The notes under the pieces: generated by a model
What the model saw: the letters and a program-made list of their open reading frames with translations, nothing else
Database searches by the model: none
What the model was told of the DNA's origin: nothing
DNA from: Osedax fenrisi
Taxonomy: Eukaryota; Annelida; Polychaeta; Sabellida; Siboglinidae
NCBI GenBank assembly: GCA_964019155.1
Contig: OZ025245.1
Span: 17,478,874-17,542,873 of the forward strand
Direction: 5' to 3'
DNA: 64,000 nt
Shown: positions 11,700 through 23,399 of the stretch, piece after piece
Layout: the number at the start of each line of letters is the position of its first letter
Position numbering within the stretch: the first letter of the stretch is position 1
Translations under genes and position numbers: made by a program

Positions 11700-13005
11700 T
11701 GAAAAAATCCAATCTAACCACAACTGTGAAAATAACAATATAAATAAATATTATTTTATAGGCTCACTCGGGAAGTAATGCAGCTAAAAAAAACCACCAA
11801 TATTAAAACTTAATCTAATTAACAACAATGAAAATAACTAATACTCCAAATATCAATGACAAAACACACATATATCACTATACTTTTATAGTCTCACTCG
11901 GGAAGTAATGCAGCTAAAAAAAACCCCCACAAATTTAAACTTAACCCAACCTAACCACAACCGTGAAAATATACTTTTATAAGCTTAAGCGGGAAGTAAT
12001 GCAGCTAAAAAAACCTACACAAATTAAAACTTAACCCAACCTAACCACAACTGTGAAAATAACTAATACTCAAAATATCACTGAACACACACACATATCA
12101 CTATACTTTTATAGGCTCACTCGGGAAGTAATGCATCTAAAAAAAACCACCAATATTAAAACTGAATCCAATTAATAACAATGAAAATAACTAATACTCC
12201 AAATATCAATGACAACACACACATATCACTATACTTTTATAGGCTCACTCTGGAAGTAGTGCAGCTAAAAAAAACTACCAATATTAAAACTTAACCCAAC
12301 CTAACCAAAACTTTGAAAATAAATAAAATTCAAAATATCAATGACCACACACATACATATATCAATATGCGTTTATAGGCTAACTCGTGAAGTAATGCAG
12401 CTAAAAAAAAACTTACATAAATTAAAACTTAACCCAACCTAACCACAACTGTAAATATAAAAATATAAATAAATATGATTTTATAAGTTCACTCGTGAAG
12501 TAATGAGGCTAAAAAAAACCTACACAAATTAAAACTTAACCCAACCTAACCACAACTGTGAAAATAAAAATATAAATAAATATGATTTTATAAGTTCACT
12601 CGTGAAGTAATGCAGCTAAAAAAACCTACACAAATTAAAACTTAACCCAACCTAATATACTCAAAATATCACTGAACACACACACATATCACTATACTTT
12701 TATAGGCTCACTCGGGAAGTAATGCATCTAAAAAAAACCACCAATATTAAAACTTAATCCAATTAATAACAATGAAAATAACTAATACTCCAAATATCAA
12801 TGAAAACACACACATATCACTATACTTTTATAGGCTCACTCTGGAAGTAGTGCAGCTAAAAAAAACTACCAATATTAAAACTTAACCCAACCTAACCAAA
12901 ATTTTGAAAATAAATAAAATTTAAAATATCAATGACCACACACACATATCACTATACTTTTATAGGTTTACGCGTGAAGTAATGCAGCTTACCAATATTA
13001 AAACT
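11700..13005 (+). repeat. Satellite array, ~120-bp unit with higher-order period
   Basis: About eleven units, marked by AAGTAATGCAGCTAAAAAAA (variants at 11772, 11893, 11995, 12125, 12251, 12390, 12497, 12607, 12717, 12843, 12975). Units also share CTTAACCCAACCTAACC and ACACATATCACTATAC. Unit length varies between about 102 and 139 bp. Two-unit blocks starting at 12114 and 12705 are nearly identical, giving a higher-order period of about 591 bp. Confidence 0.92.
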
Positions 13006-13911
13006 TACATATATACCATGTATTATATACATACGACTATTTATTACGTACATTAATATACTACGCTACCCTTATATTAATATATTGGAAAATTATGATT
13101 ATTCTAATATTAAGTATACTATTATGTATACACTATTACAACATAAAATAACAATATTAATTCGATTTTACTCGTTCGTGAACTTATTCTCAATAATACG
13201 CGTACGAAAATTCCGATTTAAAAATTTGTATTCAGATAATCAAACCGGAAATACCATTTCGTAAATCTACGTAATGTATTCTAAATTAAAGAAACTCATT
13301 TTTACGAAATTATTTACCATCAAATTATTCACGATTAAGTTTGTTATTACAAATTTGCGTCAAATTTAAATTTTTCGATTACATAAATCAATTTAAAAAT
13401 GACACTATTTAACGATTATTGGTATCACGCGAATACATATTCAAAAAAGTAAATCATTCATGTTACCCCCGCTGCCCCACTTTATCGACTGTCGTTTTCC
13501 TTAAGGAAAACGGATCTCGCGTTCGTGAACGAAAAAATCTCGCGTCCGCCAATTTTAATTATTTGAATTTATATAAAATATAAAATATTAAATTTGAACG
13601 ATACAAATCCAAAATACTACCAGAAATATTGCCCGTAGATGAAAATGAGTGTGCGCATACGCTGTATTCCTAAATATATTTCAGGTAGCTAACCTCATAT
13701 ATATACATTGGCTAAAAAAAATTTCAAATCGAGCATATTTGAATTTAAGTATACACTTTGTTCAGATTTTTGATGGAAAAATACTTTTATGGGGAAGAAA
13801 TTTTAAAAAATTTTGAAAAAAAATCACACCTCAATTTAAAAAAAATTATTTTCCTATCCGTTAACTTCGAGATGGGGACGGCTCGGCCTGCGGCCTCAGC
13901 GTACGAGCCAA
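13006..13911. other. Mixed-composition DNA with palindromes
   Basis: Contains a perfect 20-bp palindrome at 13493-13512 (CGTTTTCC..GGAAAACG), a GTTCGTGAAC hairpin beside two copies of CTCGCGT, and a GGCTCG..CGAGCC hairpin at about 13877-13907. No reading frame of note. It may hold the end of an unrecognised mobile element. Confidence 0.4.
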
Positions 13912-14105
13912 TATGATATATTTAGTAGTCTACTATGCGTTTATGTTATTATTTAACTATTTCATGATTGTTCAAATGTTGTAGTCATAATTTATATTTA
14001 AAATACTTACAAAATATAAATTTAAACATTTTTGTAAGAAATTAAAGCTGCGGTATTTAAATAATATTAAAAATAGTATTTATATAGTTATTTATATAGT
14101 TATTT
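13912..14105 (+). repeat. Dispersed repeat A, copy 2 (partial)
   Basis: Matches 1311-1523 nearly base for base (TGATATATTTAGTAGTCTAC and onward), with a short deletion around 13985. The second half of the repeat is absent. Confidence 0.85.
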
Positions 14106-14178
14106 ATATAGCAATACATATATATCTAATACAAATTGTATCCTATTATAACAACAACAAATGTTGAGAATAATTTGT

Positions 14179-14506
14179 AATAAAAAAATTCATGACCATA
14201 CTAATATTTTATTTAAAAATATAAATACTCTTAAATTTTGTGACCTTGTTGAAAAAAACACTAGTATATTCATGTACAATTAATTCTACTCGTCTTCATC
14301 ATTATTTTTTAAAAAGAAAAATATAATATATAATATTCGTGATTCCTTAATTTTTGAAATAGAATTATGCAGAAATAATTTCTTATTATTTTCTTTAGTT
14401 TTTAATGGACCAAAAACATGGAATAATATAAACTCTGACATAAAATAATCAAAATCAAAATCAATTTTCGCAAAAAAATTCATAACAAATTCATCGATAA
14501 TTACAA
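14179..14506 (+). pseudogene. LINE ORF2 C-terminal remnant
   Basis: An almost continuous frame reads NKKIHDHTNILFKNINTLKF, then CDLVEKNTSIFMYN, a stop, and later NNFLLFSLVFNGPKTWNNIN, DIK, a stop, and SIFAKKFI. This is the conserved post-RT end of CR1/jockey-like LINEs, where the NGPKxWNxI motif is typical. At least two in-frame stops make it dead. The RT itself is not present upstream. Confidence 0.8.
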
Positions 14507-14559
14507 TTAATCCAATAATTCAAACATTTACATTTATAAAAAAAATTATTTTATCTTTT

Positions 14560-15190
14560 CTTTTATGTTATAATTTTCAACCTGACATTTATATAAAAAT
14601 TGTTTGTATTACTCTTCTAGTAAAATAACTATGTTTACCCTTTAGACTTATATATAAAAATAACAAACTTAAATCTTATTGACTATTATAATAAAATATA
14701 TATTTTTTTTTTAATCCTATTAAACTTTTATATAAAAATGATCTTCATTGTTTTGCTATTTTCTTCTCATTTATAATTTTAAACTTGACCTTTATATAAA
14801 AATTTAAAAAATCCTTACAAAATATTTGTTAATGACTTTAATAAAATATTTGTTTTTAACTTGACCTTTATATAAAAAAAAAATATTAATAATAATATTA
14901 ATCTTCTTACTGCCTTTTATAATACAATATTTTGTTGTTAATAATTTTAGACTTCTACCCAGTAAATAATTGTTTCGAAATAAAGTTTTTAAAACAAACA
15001 ATAATTTATGTTTTTAAAACCTAGTTCATGGCTAGTTATTTTACATGGTTCTAAAACTTACATACTTTAATGTTTCAAAAACATAATTATTTGTTAGTTT
15101 TTGAAACTAACATAAATAAATGTTTCAAAAATATAATTATTTGTTAGTTTTTGAAACTGATATATACGAATGTTTTAAAAACAAAGAATC
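14560..15190. repeat. Degenerate short tandem repeats
   Basis: TTTATATAAAAA-type blocks, three of them preceded by CTTGACC or CCTGACA, recur at about 14588, 14650, 14727, 14790 and 14868. At 15015-15190 a ~65-bp unit with TAATTATTTGTTAGTTTTTG is present in two clear copies and one diverged copy. No coding content. Confidence 0.5.
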
Positions 15191-15924
15191 AAATAGACTT
15201 TGATAGAAAATATTTATTTAAATATAACAAATAAAAAATAATATATTTTACAAATTACATAATTTATATTATTCCACAGAAATCTTGACCTATAAATGAG
15301 TTATTATTAAAATAAGATATTAGGTATATATAGTTTTATTTTGTACCTTATTTCTTATCTTTACATTTCGAAAATATTTTCATTTGATTCAGAAAAATAA
15401 TCTCTATATTTGTGTTTATTTCAATTAATCGTTCCTGGCCAATATCCAATTTGAATAGTCTTTTTGAAATATAAGAAATATGTAATGATTTATAATGTCA
15501 AAGTCTTCACCAATTTATGACATATGTTAAATAATGGAACACAATTAAATAAGAAAAAAATACATGCATAATACTGATCTTTATTACACTACTAAGTATA
15601 GTAGTATTCGAATACTATATGATCATATATGTATGTAATTTATATAGTATTTTTGAAATTAATAATTTACTAACTATGAAAAATGTTAATGGCGGATATC
15701 AAACTGGTTTCTTGATTTAGTAAAATTCCAGGAGATAGATCAAATAAATCTTATGTGAACGAGATGTCGATTGAGTCCTGGCAGAAGATTGTCTGACTAC
15801 TGAAAATATAATAATAGTATTTGTTAAGTTATGTATGGGATATGAATGTCTATGGGGTATATATATCGTGTATGTAGTTTGACTAAAGCATAATCTTTAT
15901 GTGCATGCATAAGGCGTATACCTA
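15191..15924. other. Intergenic DNA, nothing firm
   Basis: A higher-complexity stretch at 15690-15800 (AAATTCCAGGAGATAGATC .. TCCTGGCAGAAGATTGTC) ends in an ATAATAATA run and could be a LINE 3' terminus. No homologue in this window supports that. Confidence 0.3.
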
Positions 15925-16416
15925 TCATCGATATACAGAAAGTGGATAAGCAATGAATGTAGTGTATGGCACTATCCGCTACGAGCGCTGCAGTCGAAAC
16001 CCACTATCTGGCCCACTAATTTTTATTTATAATAATATGTATTTATCATATATATATATATTGATAATCACTACCAATTTTAATGTACTATCTATACTAA
16101 AAATAAAATTATATATTTAAAATACATAATATCAACATTCCTCGTAATTTTGTGTATTTAAATTGATGATATAATACTATTTTATTGATTTTATTGATAT
16201 TTATAATTTAAATCGATTGATATAGATAGAAGTCACTTTAATCGATTTCGACGAAAAGCCTACTGTTTTAATATTTGACATATATAATATGACTAATATC
16301 CAATAAAAATCACTGATACCATTTTGTTAATTTATCGATAAAAGTGTCATTCACGTGTCTATCTTTTACATGCATTGCGTGCGTCAATTGCTTATCCACT
16401 TTCTTTATATCGATGA
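15925..16416. mobile_element. Possible MITE-like element with 30-bp inverted ends
   Basis: The left end TCATCGATATACAGAAAGTG.. (15925-15954) is the near-exact reverse complement of the right end ..CACTTTCTTTATATCGATGA (16387-16416), about 28 of 30 bases. The enclosed ~430 bp encode nothing recognised. A similar AAAGAAAG/CTTTCTTT pair appears at 17027-17060. No clear target-site duplication was found, so the classification is tentative. Confidence 0.45.
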
Positions 16417-16760
16417 TGCATATATATAGAAAGAATAGCGGCAAGGCTTATTTATATTTAGTAAGGGAATTAAGACTTCATAGATGTTTTCAATACAGCG
16501 GCCGATATCTAAATATATATAATCAGCCGTCTCCACGTGGGTTGGTCATGCGCGACGGCATACAGTAATATACGACACATTATGAGACGCATGTATGCGT
16601 ATTCATAAGGTACTAGAATACGCAATACATACGACAATGTTATGTTAACAATATCAATATGTGGATACGTATATAATAGAACAAACGTATTGATGTACGT
16701 ATACTATATATGTACTATATATAGTACTATAGTACGTGTATTGGTATAGTAACAATATTG

Positions 16761-16791
<31 letters not shown>

Positions 16792-16984
16792 AAACTTTAC
16801 TAAGTAAAGTGATACAGTTTATTAATCGAAACAAAGAACTATTGAACATAATAATAATATAACATAATAATAAAAATAGTAGTACCTACCCGATGAGATG
16901 CAGAACGAAGAATGAGGCAATCTCACCGAGTAGAATTTATTCTATAGAAAAATAACGAAATATAATTTACAGACGATAACAATA
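16417..16984. other. Intergenic DNA with (TA)n
   Basis: Contains a GC-richer patch at 16490-16565 and a (TA)n run near 16760-16786. No supported gene. Confidence 0.4.
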
Positions 16985-17228
16985 TAAAATACCAGAAAAA
17001 TAAAATGTACATGGCTATGGCATCTATATAAAGAAAGCGATGTTCGAAAGTTTTCTTTATATCGATGGGCTATGACTATGCAATTAACACATAGCGTAAC
17101 ACCGAAATCAAGTTTAAAGTTTTTATGTAGATATATCGATTTATGTTACGTAATGCTAAACGCATTTAAATGTATATCAATCGATATATCTACAACTTTA
17201 ACTTTATAACATATATGTATTTGTTTAT
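16985..17228. repeat. Repeat D, left part of the interrupted copy
   Basis: Matches 21297-21490 (ATGCAATTAACACATAGCG, TTTAAAGTTTTTATGTAGAT, ACATATATGTA). Relative to that copy it holds an extra ~50 bp (about 17014-17068) with palindromic TATATAAAGAAA..TTTCTTTATAT arms. The right part of the same repeat continues at 19205-19295, beyond the inserted LINE. Confidence 0.8.
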
Positions 17229-17342
17229 TTATTAATTTATTTAAATCAGACATTAAATACAGAGGTCCATAGTATATAAACGAAAATTATAAAAGAATAA
17301 ACTAAAAAAAAAAAATTAATTTAAGAAACGAAATTTAAAATA

Positions 17343-18241
17343 CTATACAAATAATGAGTTATACCACATGGTAAATAGTTGCGATAGGAACACAATATTA
17401 TATTCATATAATTGAATAATTAGTGAATTACACGATAATTGTATTCGTTTATATAGCGAATAATATGACTTGCGTAATTTAACAGTTAAATTATTAACAT
17501 AATCGTTAAAAAACATTAAAGAGGCACTATTTCTACGTCTGTAGTTCATAAAAATACGATAAGCATTATTATAAGCTATATTAAGTTTAGCCATGCAATA
17601 TCTATTTTGTATCCATATGCTACTAAGGTATATATTAGAAACAAAAGTTTTAAATAGAAATTTTTTTGTATCCTTAGAGCAATGATTAAAATTATATGAT
17701 ATTGCATAGCTTTGTTTATATAACTGTTTAATATTACTATATATATCAATATCATCAGATAAGTCCTCTGGATTAGAAATATTAGCATTAAAATCTCCTA
17801 CTATACAATAATTAGATGAATTTAAGAATTCACAATATAATAACAATTGAACGAGATGACTTCAAATAAACTAATATTATTAGGACTATCATACGGACGA
17901 TATATATTAATAATGTAGAAATCGAATACTTTAATACATATAAGCCAATAATATTCAGATTGCATAATACTTATATATCCATCTATTCCCTTTTTCCACA
18001 TAAAACCAACACCACCAAAAGGTCTGCTGGTTCTCAATGTTGTGTTATCAAAAGAAGCATTACCATAACCACTATAACTATTATTATTGGTATTGAACAT
18101 AGAACATTCCTCAGAGGAAAGCCAGTGTTCCTGAAAACAAAATAAATCAATATTAGGATAAGTATCTAAAATAATAGTAGCCTTGTTCTTGAAACCATTG
18201 CAGTTTAAGGATAGTAAATTTAATTTATTATGTAAATCCAT
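17343..18241 (-). pseudogene. LINE ORF2: endonuclease joined to post-RT end, RT deleted
   Basis: The frame from ATG 18241 encodes an APE-type endonuclease: LNLLSLNCNGFKNK, CFQEHWLSSEE, RPFGGVGFMWKKG, YIINIYRPYDSPNN. A frameshift near 17840 moves to a second frame with YCIVGDFNANI, the GDFN active-site motif. Within about 15 codons the protein jumps to the post-RT region (NHCSKDTKKFLFKTF, KLNIAYNNAYRIF, YRRRNSASLMFF, RKSYYSLYKRI). The whole RT catalytic core is missing, so a deletion of well over a kilobase has joined endonuclease to the C-terminus. The element could not move by itself. It resembles L1/Tx1- or jockey-related families; the clade is uncertain. Confidence 0.85.
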
Positions 18242-18243
18242 TA

Positions 18244-19200
18244 TTATAGATTACTGTTAACATTAACATTATTGTCATGATTAGCTTTATTAAAAAAACG
18301 TTTAATTAAAATATCACTAGGCCATCTTTCACAGTTATATACATCTTGGACATTGTTAATCATCAGACTTACCTTAAATGAAGAGACAAAGTGGTGAGAA
18401 GTAATGATTTTCTCAACTGAACATTCTTTAGATGTAATATCAAATTATTTACATATATACGATGTAATATCGTCAGCGGTAACATCATTATTTAACCTAG
18501 ATAGGAATACATGATATCGTCTTGGAGGTGTTTTCCCGAATGCCTCAGAATAATTCTTTCCGATTATGACACCTTTACGCCGTATGTTCACAGTTTCTTT
18601 ATTAGGAATCAGCGATTCTTTAACTTGACTTTTCTTCAATTTCTTGGTTGAGGTTATTAGTGTAAACCCATCATCCAGTGTGGTATTTCTTACGATTGAT
18701 GCATAAGAGATAGGATGGTTATTCTTGCTGTTTCCACTTTTCATTTGATTATCTATAGGAATATCAGCAGATATATGTTCACATATATTTGGTGAAATAT
18801 CTTTATTAGTGGTATCTATAATATTATTAGTATTGTCAATTAATAGAATTATTGCTTCATTAATTAAATTGATGTTCATTCTTAGTAATATTATAGCAGA
18901 ATGAATTGATGCCATATTAGTATTTTGATCTCCAATAGGGGGTATACGTCTAATATTGGATGCAACAAATAAGGGAATCGATTCTGAATTTACATTATCA
19001 ATCAAATCAAAGATACCAACGATATCTTTAGAGATTTTTTCAGATAAATTCGGGGATTTACGTTTAACGCTATATCTGCATTCAGAATCATCTACGATTT
19101 TTTTAATACATATATCACTAGTGAGAATATCTTTAGCAACAGATAACTCATCAATCTCAAAATATCTCGAGATTACCATAACCATGGTATCACGGTTCAT
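18244..19200 (-). pseudogene. LINE ORF1 (nucleic-acid-binding accessory protein)
   Basis: In such elements ORF1 encodes an RNA-binding protein that packages the transcript. From ATG 19200 (MNRDTMVMV) the frame runs about 250 codons to an in-frame TAA at 18447-18445. It then continues in the same frame to TAA 18246-18244 with a conserved tail (VEKIITSHHFVSSFKV .. CERWPSDILIKRFF). The middle holds a YASIVRN patch and a Lys-rich KKLKKSQVK patch; near the stop is RYHVFLSRLNND, typical of the C-terminal domain of this ORF1 type. One nonsense mutation is the only visible lesion. The ORF2 ATG follows three bases after the ORF1 stop. Confidence 0.75.
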
Positions 19201-19204
19201 AGTC

Positions 19205-19295
19205 TCATCTACATTGTACAGGTATATAATATAAAAATATTCAATAAAAATATTCATAAACTGTAATAACAATATTCAAATAATAATATATACAA
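19205..19295. repeat. Repeat D, right part of the interrupted copy
   Basis: ACATTGTACAGGTATATAAT and the following ~85 bp match 21552-21640. Together with 16985-17228 it reconstitutes the pre-insertion site. Confidence 0.8.
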
Positions 19296-20317
19296 ACCAG
19301 GCGGTTTTAAAGTATACTTTTCGTAAAATGGGAATTGAAACGCATACGTCTACCTAGAAGAGAACATTATTAAATGAACTACGAAAAAAAAATTGAAATC
19401 GCTCAATTAGAAAATTAGGCAGGAAGGTCTAGAAATTTAACATGGGGAAGATAGGAAATTTATAATGGGGTGAATAGGCGTACATTTGTTTACCATTTGT
19501 ATTACATTATACTACCATGTTAGATACAAACTTTTGTTGTGTCAATAATATATATATATATATAAATATAAATTTAATAAAAAATAATACATTTTATTTG
19601 TTGTTGTTTTATTTCCAAGAATTTTTATTAATTTCTAGGATAAAAAAAAAATAATAATTTGTCCATGTTATTATGTACTACCATTACATAATGAGTACAA
19701 AAACTACTGAATATATATTAATATTGAAGGAAGCATATTATGTTAATATTGTGATATTTAATAAATACATAATCAAAATATTACCTTATATGCACTTTTT
19801 TAGTAAAAAATCTTAAAAAATGTTAGATCTCAAATATATTTCTGTGGTTACTTTTTTTTAAAATTTTATTTATTTTGTAATGATACCTTTACATCATTGA
19901 AACATATACATTTTTTTTTTGGAATAGGAGCATAGTTTCTAATTTTAATATAGATTTTAAAATAAATAAAAATCATATAAAATTGTATATTTTCAAATAT
20001 TTACTAAATCATAATAACATACAATATAAATCATAGAATTATTTATATCATATTATTTATATATATGCATAGTAAATAGTTTGATTGTAGATTCATAATG
20101 TATTAAGTGCCTATATTAACACATTCAATTTATATTTATTTATAACTATAAATTTAACACCAAGAAATATTCATAACTGTATAATTACATTAATAGGGAA
20201 ATGTTAAAAAGCTTGATATTATTTTTTTTCATATTATATAAATGTAAATGTATTATAAGAAGTATATATAAATATATTAAAGTTGATTTATAAATTATAA
20301 AAATAAAAATTTCGAAC
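19296..20317. other. AT-rich DNA, nothing recognised
   Basis: No frame, RNA or repeat of note apart from a short (TA)n at 19550-19565. Confidence 0.5.
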
Positions 20318-20865
20318 CAATCGAACCGTACTTTTCAAATATCTAGTATGAACGAACCGTACTTTTCAAATATCTAATACGAACGAACCGTACTTTTCAA
20401 ATATCTAATACGAACGAACCGTACTTTTCAAATATCTATTACGAATGAAACGTACTTTTCAAATATCTAGTACGAAAGAACCGTACTTTTCAAATATCTA
20501 ATATGAACGAACCGTACTTTTCAAATATCTATCACGAATGAACCGTACTTTTCAAATATCTAGTACGAACGAACCGTACTTTTCAAATATCTAGTACGAA
20601 CGAACCGTACTTTTCAAATATCTAGTACGAACGAACCGTACTTTTCAAATATCTATTACGAACGAACCGTACTTTTCAAATATCTAATATGAACGAACCA
20701 TACTTTTCAAATATCTATTATGAACGAACCGTACTTTTTAAATATCTAGTACGAACGAACCGTACTTTTCAAATATCTAATATGAACGAACCGTACTTTT
20801 CAAATATCTATTACGAATGAACCGTAATTTTCAAATATCTAGTACGAACGAACTGTAATATTATA
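20318..20865 (+). repeat. Minisatellite, 31-bp unit, about 17 copies
   Basis: The unit begins GAACCGTACTTTTCAAATAT and continues CTAGTACGAAC. Variation is mainly at CTAGTACG/CTAATATG/CTATTACG. The array is regular with few indels, pointing to recent expansion or homogenisation. Confidence 0.95.
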
Positions 20866-20997
20866 TTATTAAATATATTATAAATATTTGTGGTTTTTTT
20901 CTAAATATAAATTAAGTTCAAGATATTTTGTTATATGTAACATATAATTATAAATATATTTAATAATTAATTGTTATATAACTATTAGTTTGTATTT

Positions 20998-21317
20998 GTT
21001 CATCGGCAGTTCTCGATGACTTTGCAGTTGCACAATGCGATGTCGAATAAAACATCGTATTTTTCGAAGTGATTTTTTATAAGATCATCTAAGATTATTC
21101 TAGTTGATTTCTTTCTTAGTGTATTAATATGTACCATGTATCGATCGAACTTTATCTTGATACCCTTGTCACTTATTACTGGAATAGACCTGTTCCATAT
21201 TAATTTTATACTTTTTAAAATTTCTTTGAATTCCACATTCTTATTGTAATCTATGATACTTAGATAATCATTATATATATCATAATGCCAGAAAAATATA
21301 AAATACCAGAAAAACAA
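20998..21317 (-). pseudogene. N-terminal fragment of an uncharacterised invertebrate protein family
   Basis: A 105-codon frame. Its useful part reads EILKSIKLIWNRSIPVISDK, then KIKFDRYMVHINTLRKKS and NHFEKYDVLFDIALCNCK, VIENCR, then stop. The pattern IWxRSIPxxS followed ~55 residues later by LFDIAxCxCxxxxxC is one I know from multi-copy uncharacterised proteins in cnidarian and arthropod genomes. The usual continuation is missing. A separate fragment at 30975-31775 carries the downstream domain of the same family. The frame starts inside repeat D, so its first ~10 residues are probably not genuine. Biochemical function unknown; I infer transposon association from copy number only. Confidence 0.6.
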
Positions 21318-21476
21318 ACATTTACATGGCTATGGCTATGCAATTAACAAATAGCGTTACACCGAAATCTAGTTTAAAGTTTTTATGTAGATATATCGAT
21401 TTATGTTACGTAATTCTAAATGCATTTAAATGTATATTACATCAATTGATATATCTACAACTTTGACTTTATAACA

Positions 21477-21527
<51 letters not shown>

Positions 21528-21640
21528 TTGCACAGGCATGTACACTGTACAGGTATATAATATAACAATATTCAATAAAATATTCATAAACTGTAATAAA
21601 AATATTCAAATAATAATGCATACAAACCTTGACTGTGTGG
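21297..21640. repeat. Repeat D, uninterrupted copy (empty site)
   Basis: Joins, without a LINE, the two blocks that flank the LINE at 17229-19205; a (TA)n run at 21480-21523 and GTATTTGCACAGGCATGTAC lie at the junction. It serves as the empty-site reference. Confidence 0.8.
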
Positions 21641-22500
21641 TGTTCTTGATGAGTGACTTATAATTGCACGATATGTCGAACTTCATAAATATAGATATTT
21701 AAAACATGCATGTTTCAGAAAGTTAACTATTTAATGTTTTAAAAACATATAAATTATCATTTTTTTAAAACATTAATCTTTTTTTAAAACATTCATATAA
21801 ATAATATTAAATATAGTATATAAATTAAATTTATAATAATATAAATGTTATATGTTGATTTATTAAACATTATGTTTTAAATACTTCATGCATATAAGAT
21901 ATTTAAAACATTTATGTTTCAAAAACTCATATATTTAATGTTTTAAAAACATGCAAATAATTTTTTTAAAACATTAATAATTTTTTATATGTTTATTATA
22001 TTATACTAAATTTATTAAATTATATATTTAACGATTACTAATAAAATACTTAAATATAATCTATAATAAGTACTCCAATTAAGTAATGCATTCATCTGTT
22101 ATATGTAAATGTTTTATATATATAAATAAATGCATGTTTTTAAAACTATATTTTCGAAATAATTATTTACTGGGTATATACAAATTATACTCATATACAA
22201 ATTAATAAATAGTTATTTAATTTATAATCTAATGACATTTATTGAAAAATACTTTTTATCACTTTTAATTTCTATATAATTTTTATTTATATTTTTTTTT
22301 TAAATCTTAGTTTGTTGTTATTGTTCAGTATAGTTTCCTGCTCTGTTTATTTATTATATTCGTATTATCATTTAGTATCGAAATGTAAATTATTTTAATG
22401 ATGTTTTTGTATTTTTATTTTTTATACCTACACTAATTTTATCTATTTTTATCTTTTATTTTATAGTTTATTTAATTATTAAATGATTATTAATCAATAA
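21641..22500. other. AT-rich DNA with TGTTTTAAAAACA palindromes
   Basis: TTAAAACAT / ATGTTTTAAAAACAT motifs recur at about 21700-21980. No gene seen. Confidence 0.4.
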
Positions 22501-22503
22501 CGA

Positions 22504-22741
22504 GTTGACAGATATCACAATTTTATCATATTATATTTATCTTAGTGTAAACAGGAATTCAACCTTATTATTATTATATATATTTTATATTCCACAATAT
22601 TCACATTCCATTGTATTTATATAATGGAATTACAATATTTGATATCTGTCAACAAGTTAAATTAAGGGTAATTATCTCGACAAGCAGAATTGCTTCCACA
22701 ATTACCCAGGTACCTAAATCTGATAATAATAATAATAATAA
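22504..22741. mobile_element. Inverted-repeat segment and LINE-like 3' terminus
   Basis: GTTGACAGATATCA (22504) and TGATATCTGTCAAC (about 22642) are exact reverse complements. Next comes a stem GGGTAATT..AATTACCC enclosing AGCA-GAAT-TGCT, and then (ATA)n ending at 22741. The stem plus trinucleotide tail resembles the 3' end of several LINEs. Dispersed repeat A resumes immediately after the tail, so this is probably an insertion. Confidence 0.4.
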
Positions 22742-23295
22742 TTTAGTTAATTAATATCACAAGATATATGTATATATTGATAGTGTATATATATTATTAA
22801 CTACATAGTATTTCTGTGTATATTAAATAATTATTAATTCGATGATAAGTATTTCTACATATATATCCATTATAAGTATTATCCCCTATTTTTTCCTACA
22901 ATAATATTTGAAAGTGTGTACATGTTATGTATATCCATATTTAAATATTTGCTATTATAATATATATATATAACAAATAAACTGTTTTATAAATCATTAC
23001 ATATTTTTATTTAGAAACCACTGAAGCTATATCAGAACGTATACGTTATTATGAATATATATATATATAACACTTCATATTTATAAAATAAATATTTATT
23101 TTATTTAAACTATAATTAGAACTTTAAATGTTGGTTATTTATTATGTATTTTTAATAATAATTGATAATAATTTATAATAAATCTAGAAATTCTTCGTAT
23201 AATATTATATAAAATTTATACTTAAGGTATATAGTGATATTAGCAATATATGTACATTTATAAACCATAGAATACTAATATATATATATATATAC
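22742..23295 (+). repeat. Dispersed repeat A, copy 3
   Basis: Matches about 1520-2100, including the acceptor-like TTTATTTAG at 23006-23014 and the open frame TTEAISERIRYYEY that follows. It ends in (TA)n like copy 1. Confidence 0.88.
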
Positions 23296-23399
23296 AAACA
23301 TAACTAAAGTGGACAAATGCAAATAACATGGCTCAACTTAAATTAATATACAATCTATATTCCTATATTCTTATAAACAATATGATTATTTTTATCTAC

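Larger units (their letters stand above)
17229..19205 (-). mobile_element. Internally deleted LINE inserted in repeat D
   Basis: Minus-strand LINE containing ORF1, the endonuclease and the post-RT end, but no RT core. Its 3' end at about 17229 is an AAATAAAT-type microsatellite tail. Its 5' end lies near 19205. The flanks on both sides match the contiguous sequence at 21297-21640, which fixes the boundaries to within a few bases. The true element begins just upstream of the ATG at 19200; open frame beyond it is flank. Confidence 0.85.

Noticed and set aside
11700..13005. True telomeric repeat array
   Set aside because: CCTAACC occurs once per ~120-bp unit only; there is no tandem TTAGG or TTAGGG run.
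17960..18145. Plus-strand frames at 17960-18145 and 18956-19234
   Set aside because: Antisense of LINE ORF2 and ORF1, whose motifs are clear on the minus strand.
19201..19272. N-terminal extension of LINE ORF1 beyond the ATG at 19200
   Set aside because: This DNA matches the flank of the empty site at 21.55-21.64 kb, so it is not part of the LINE.
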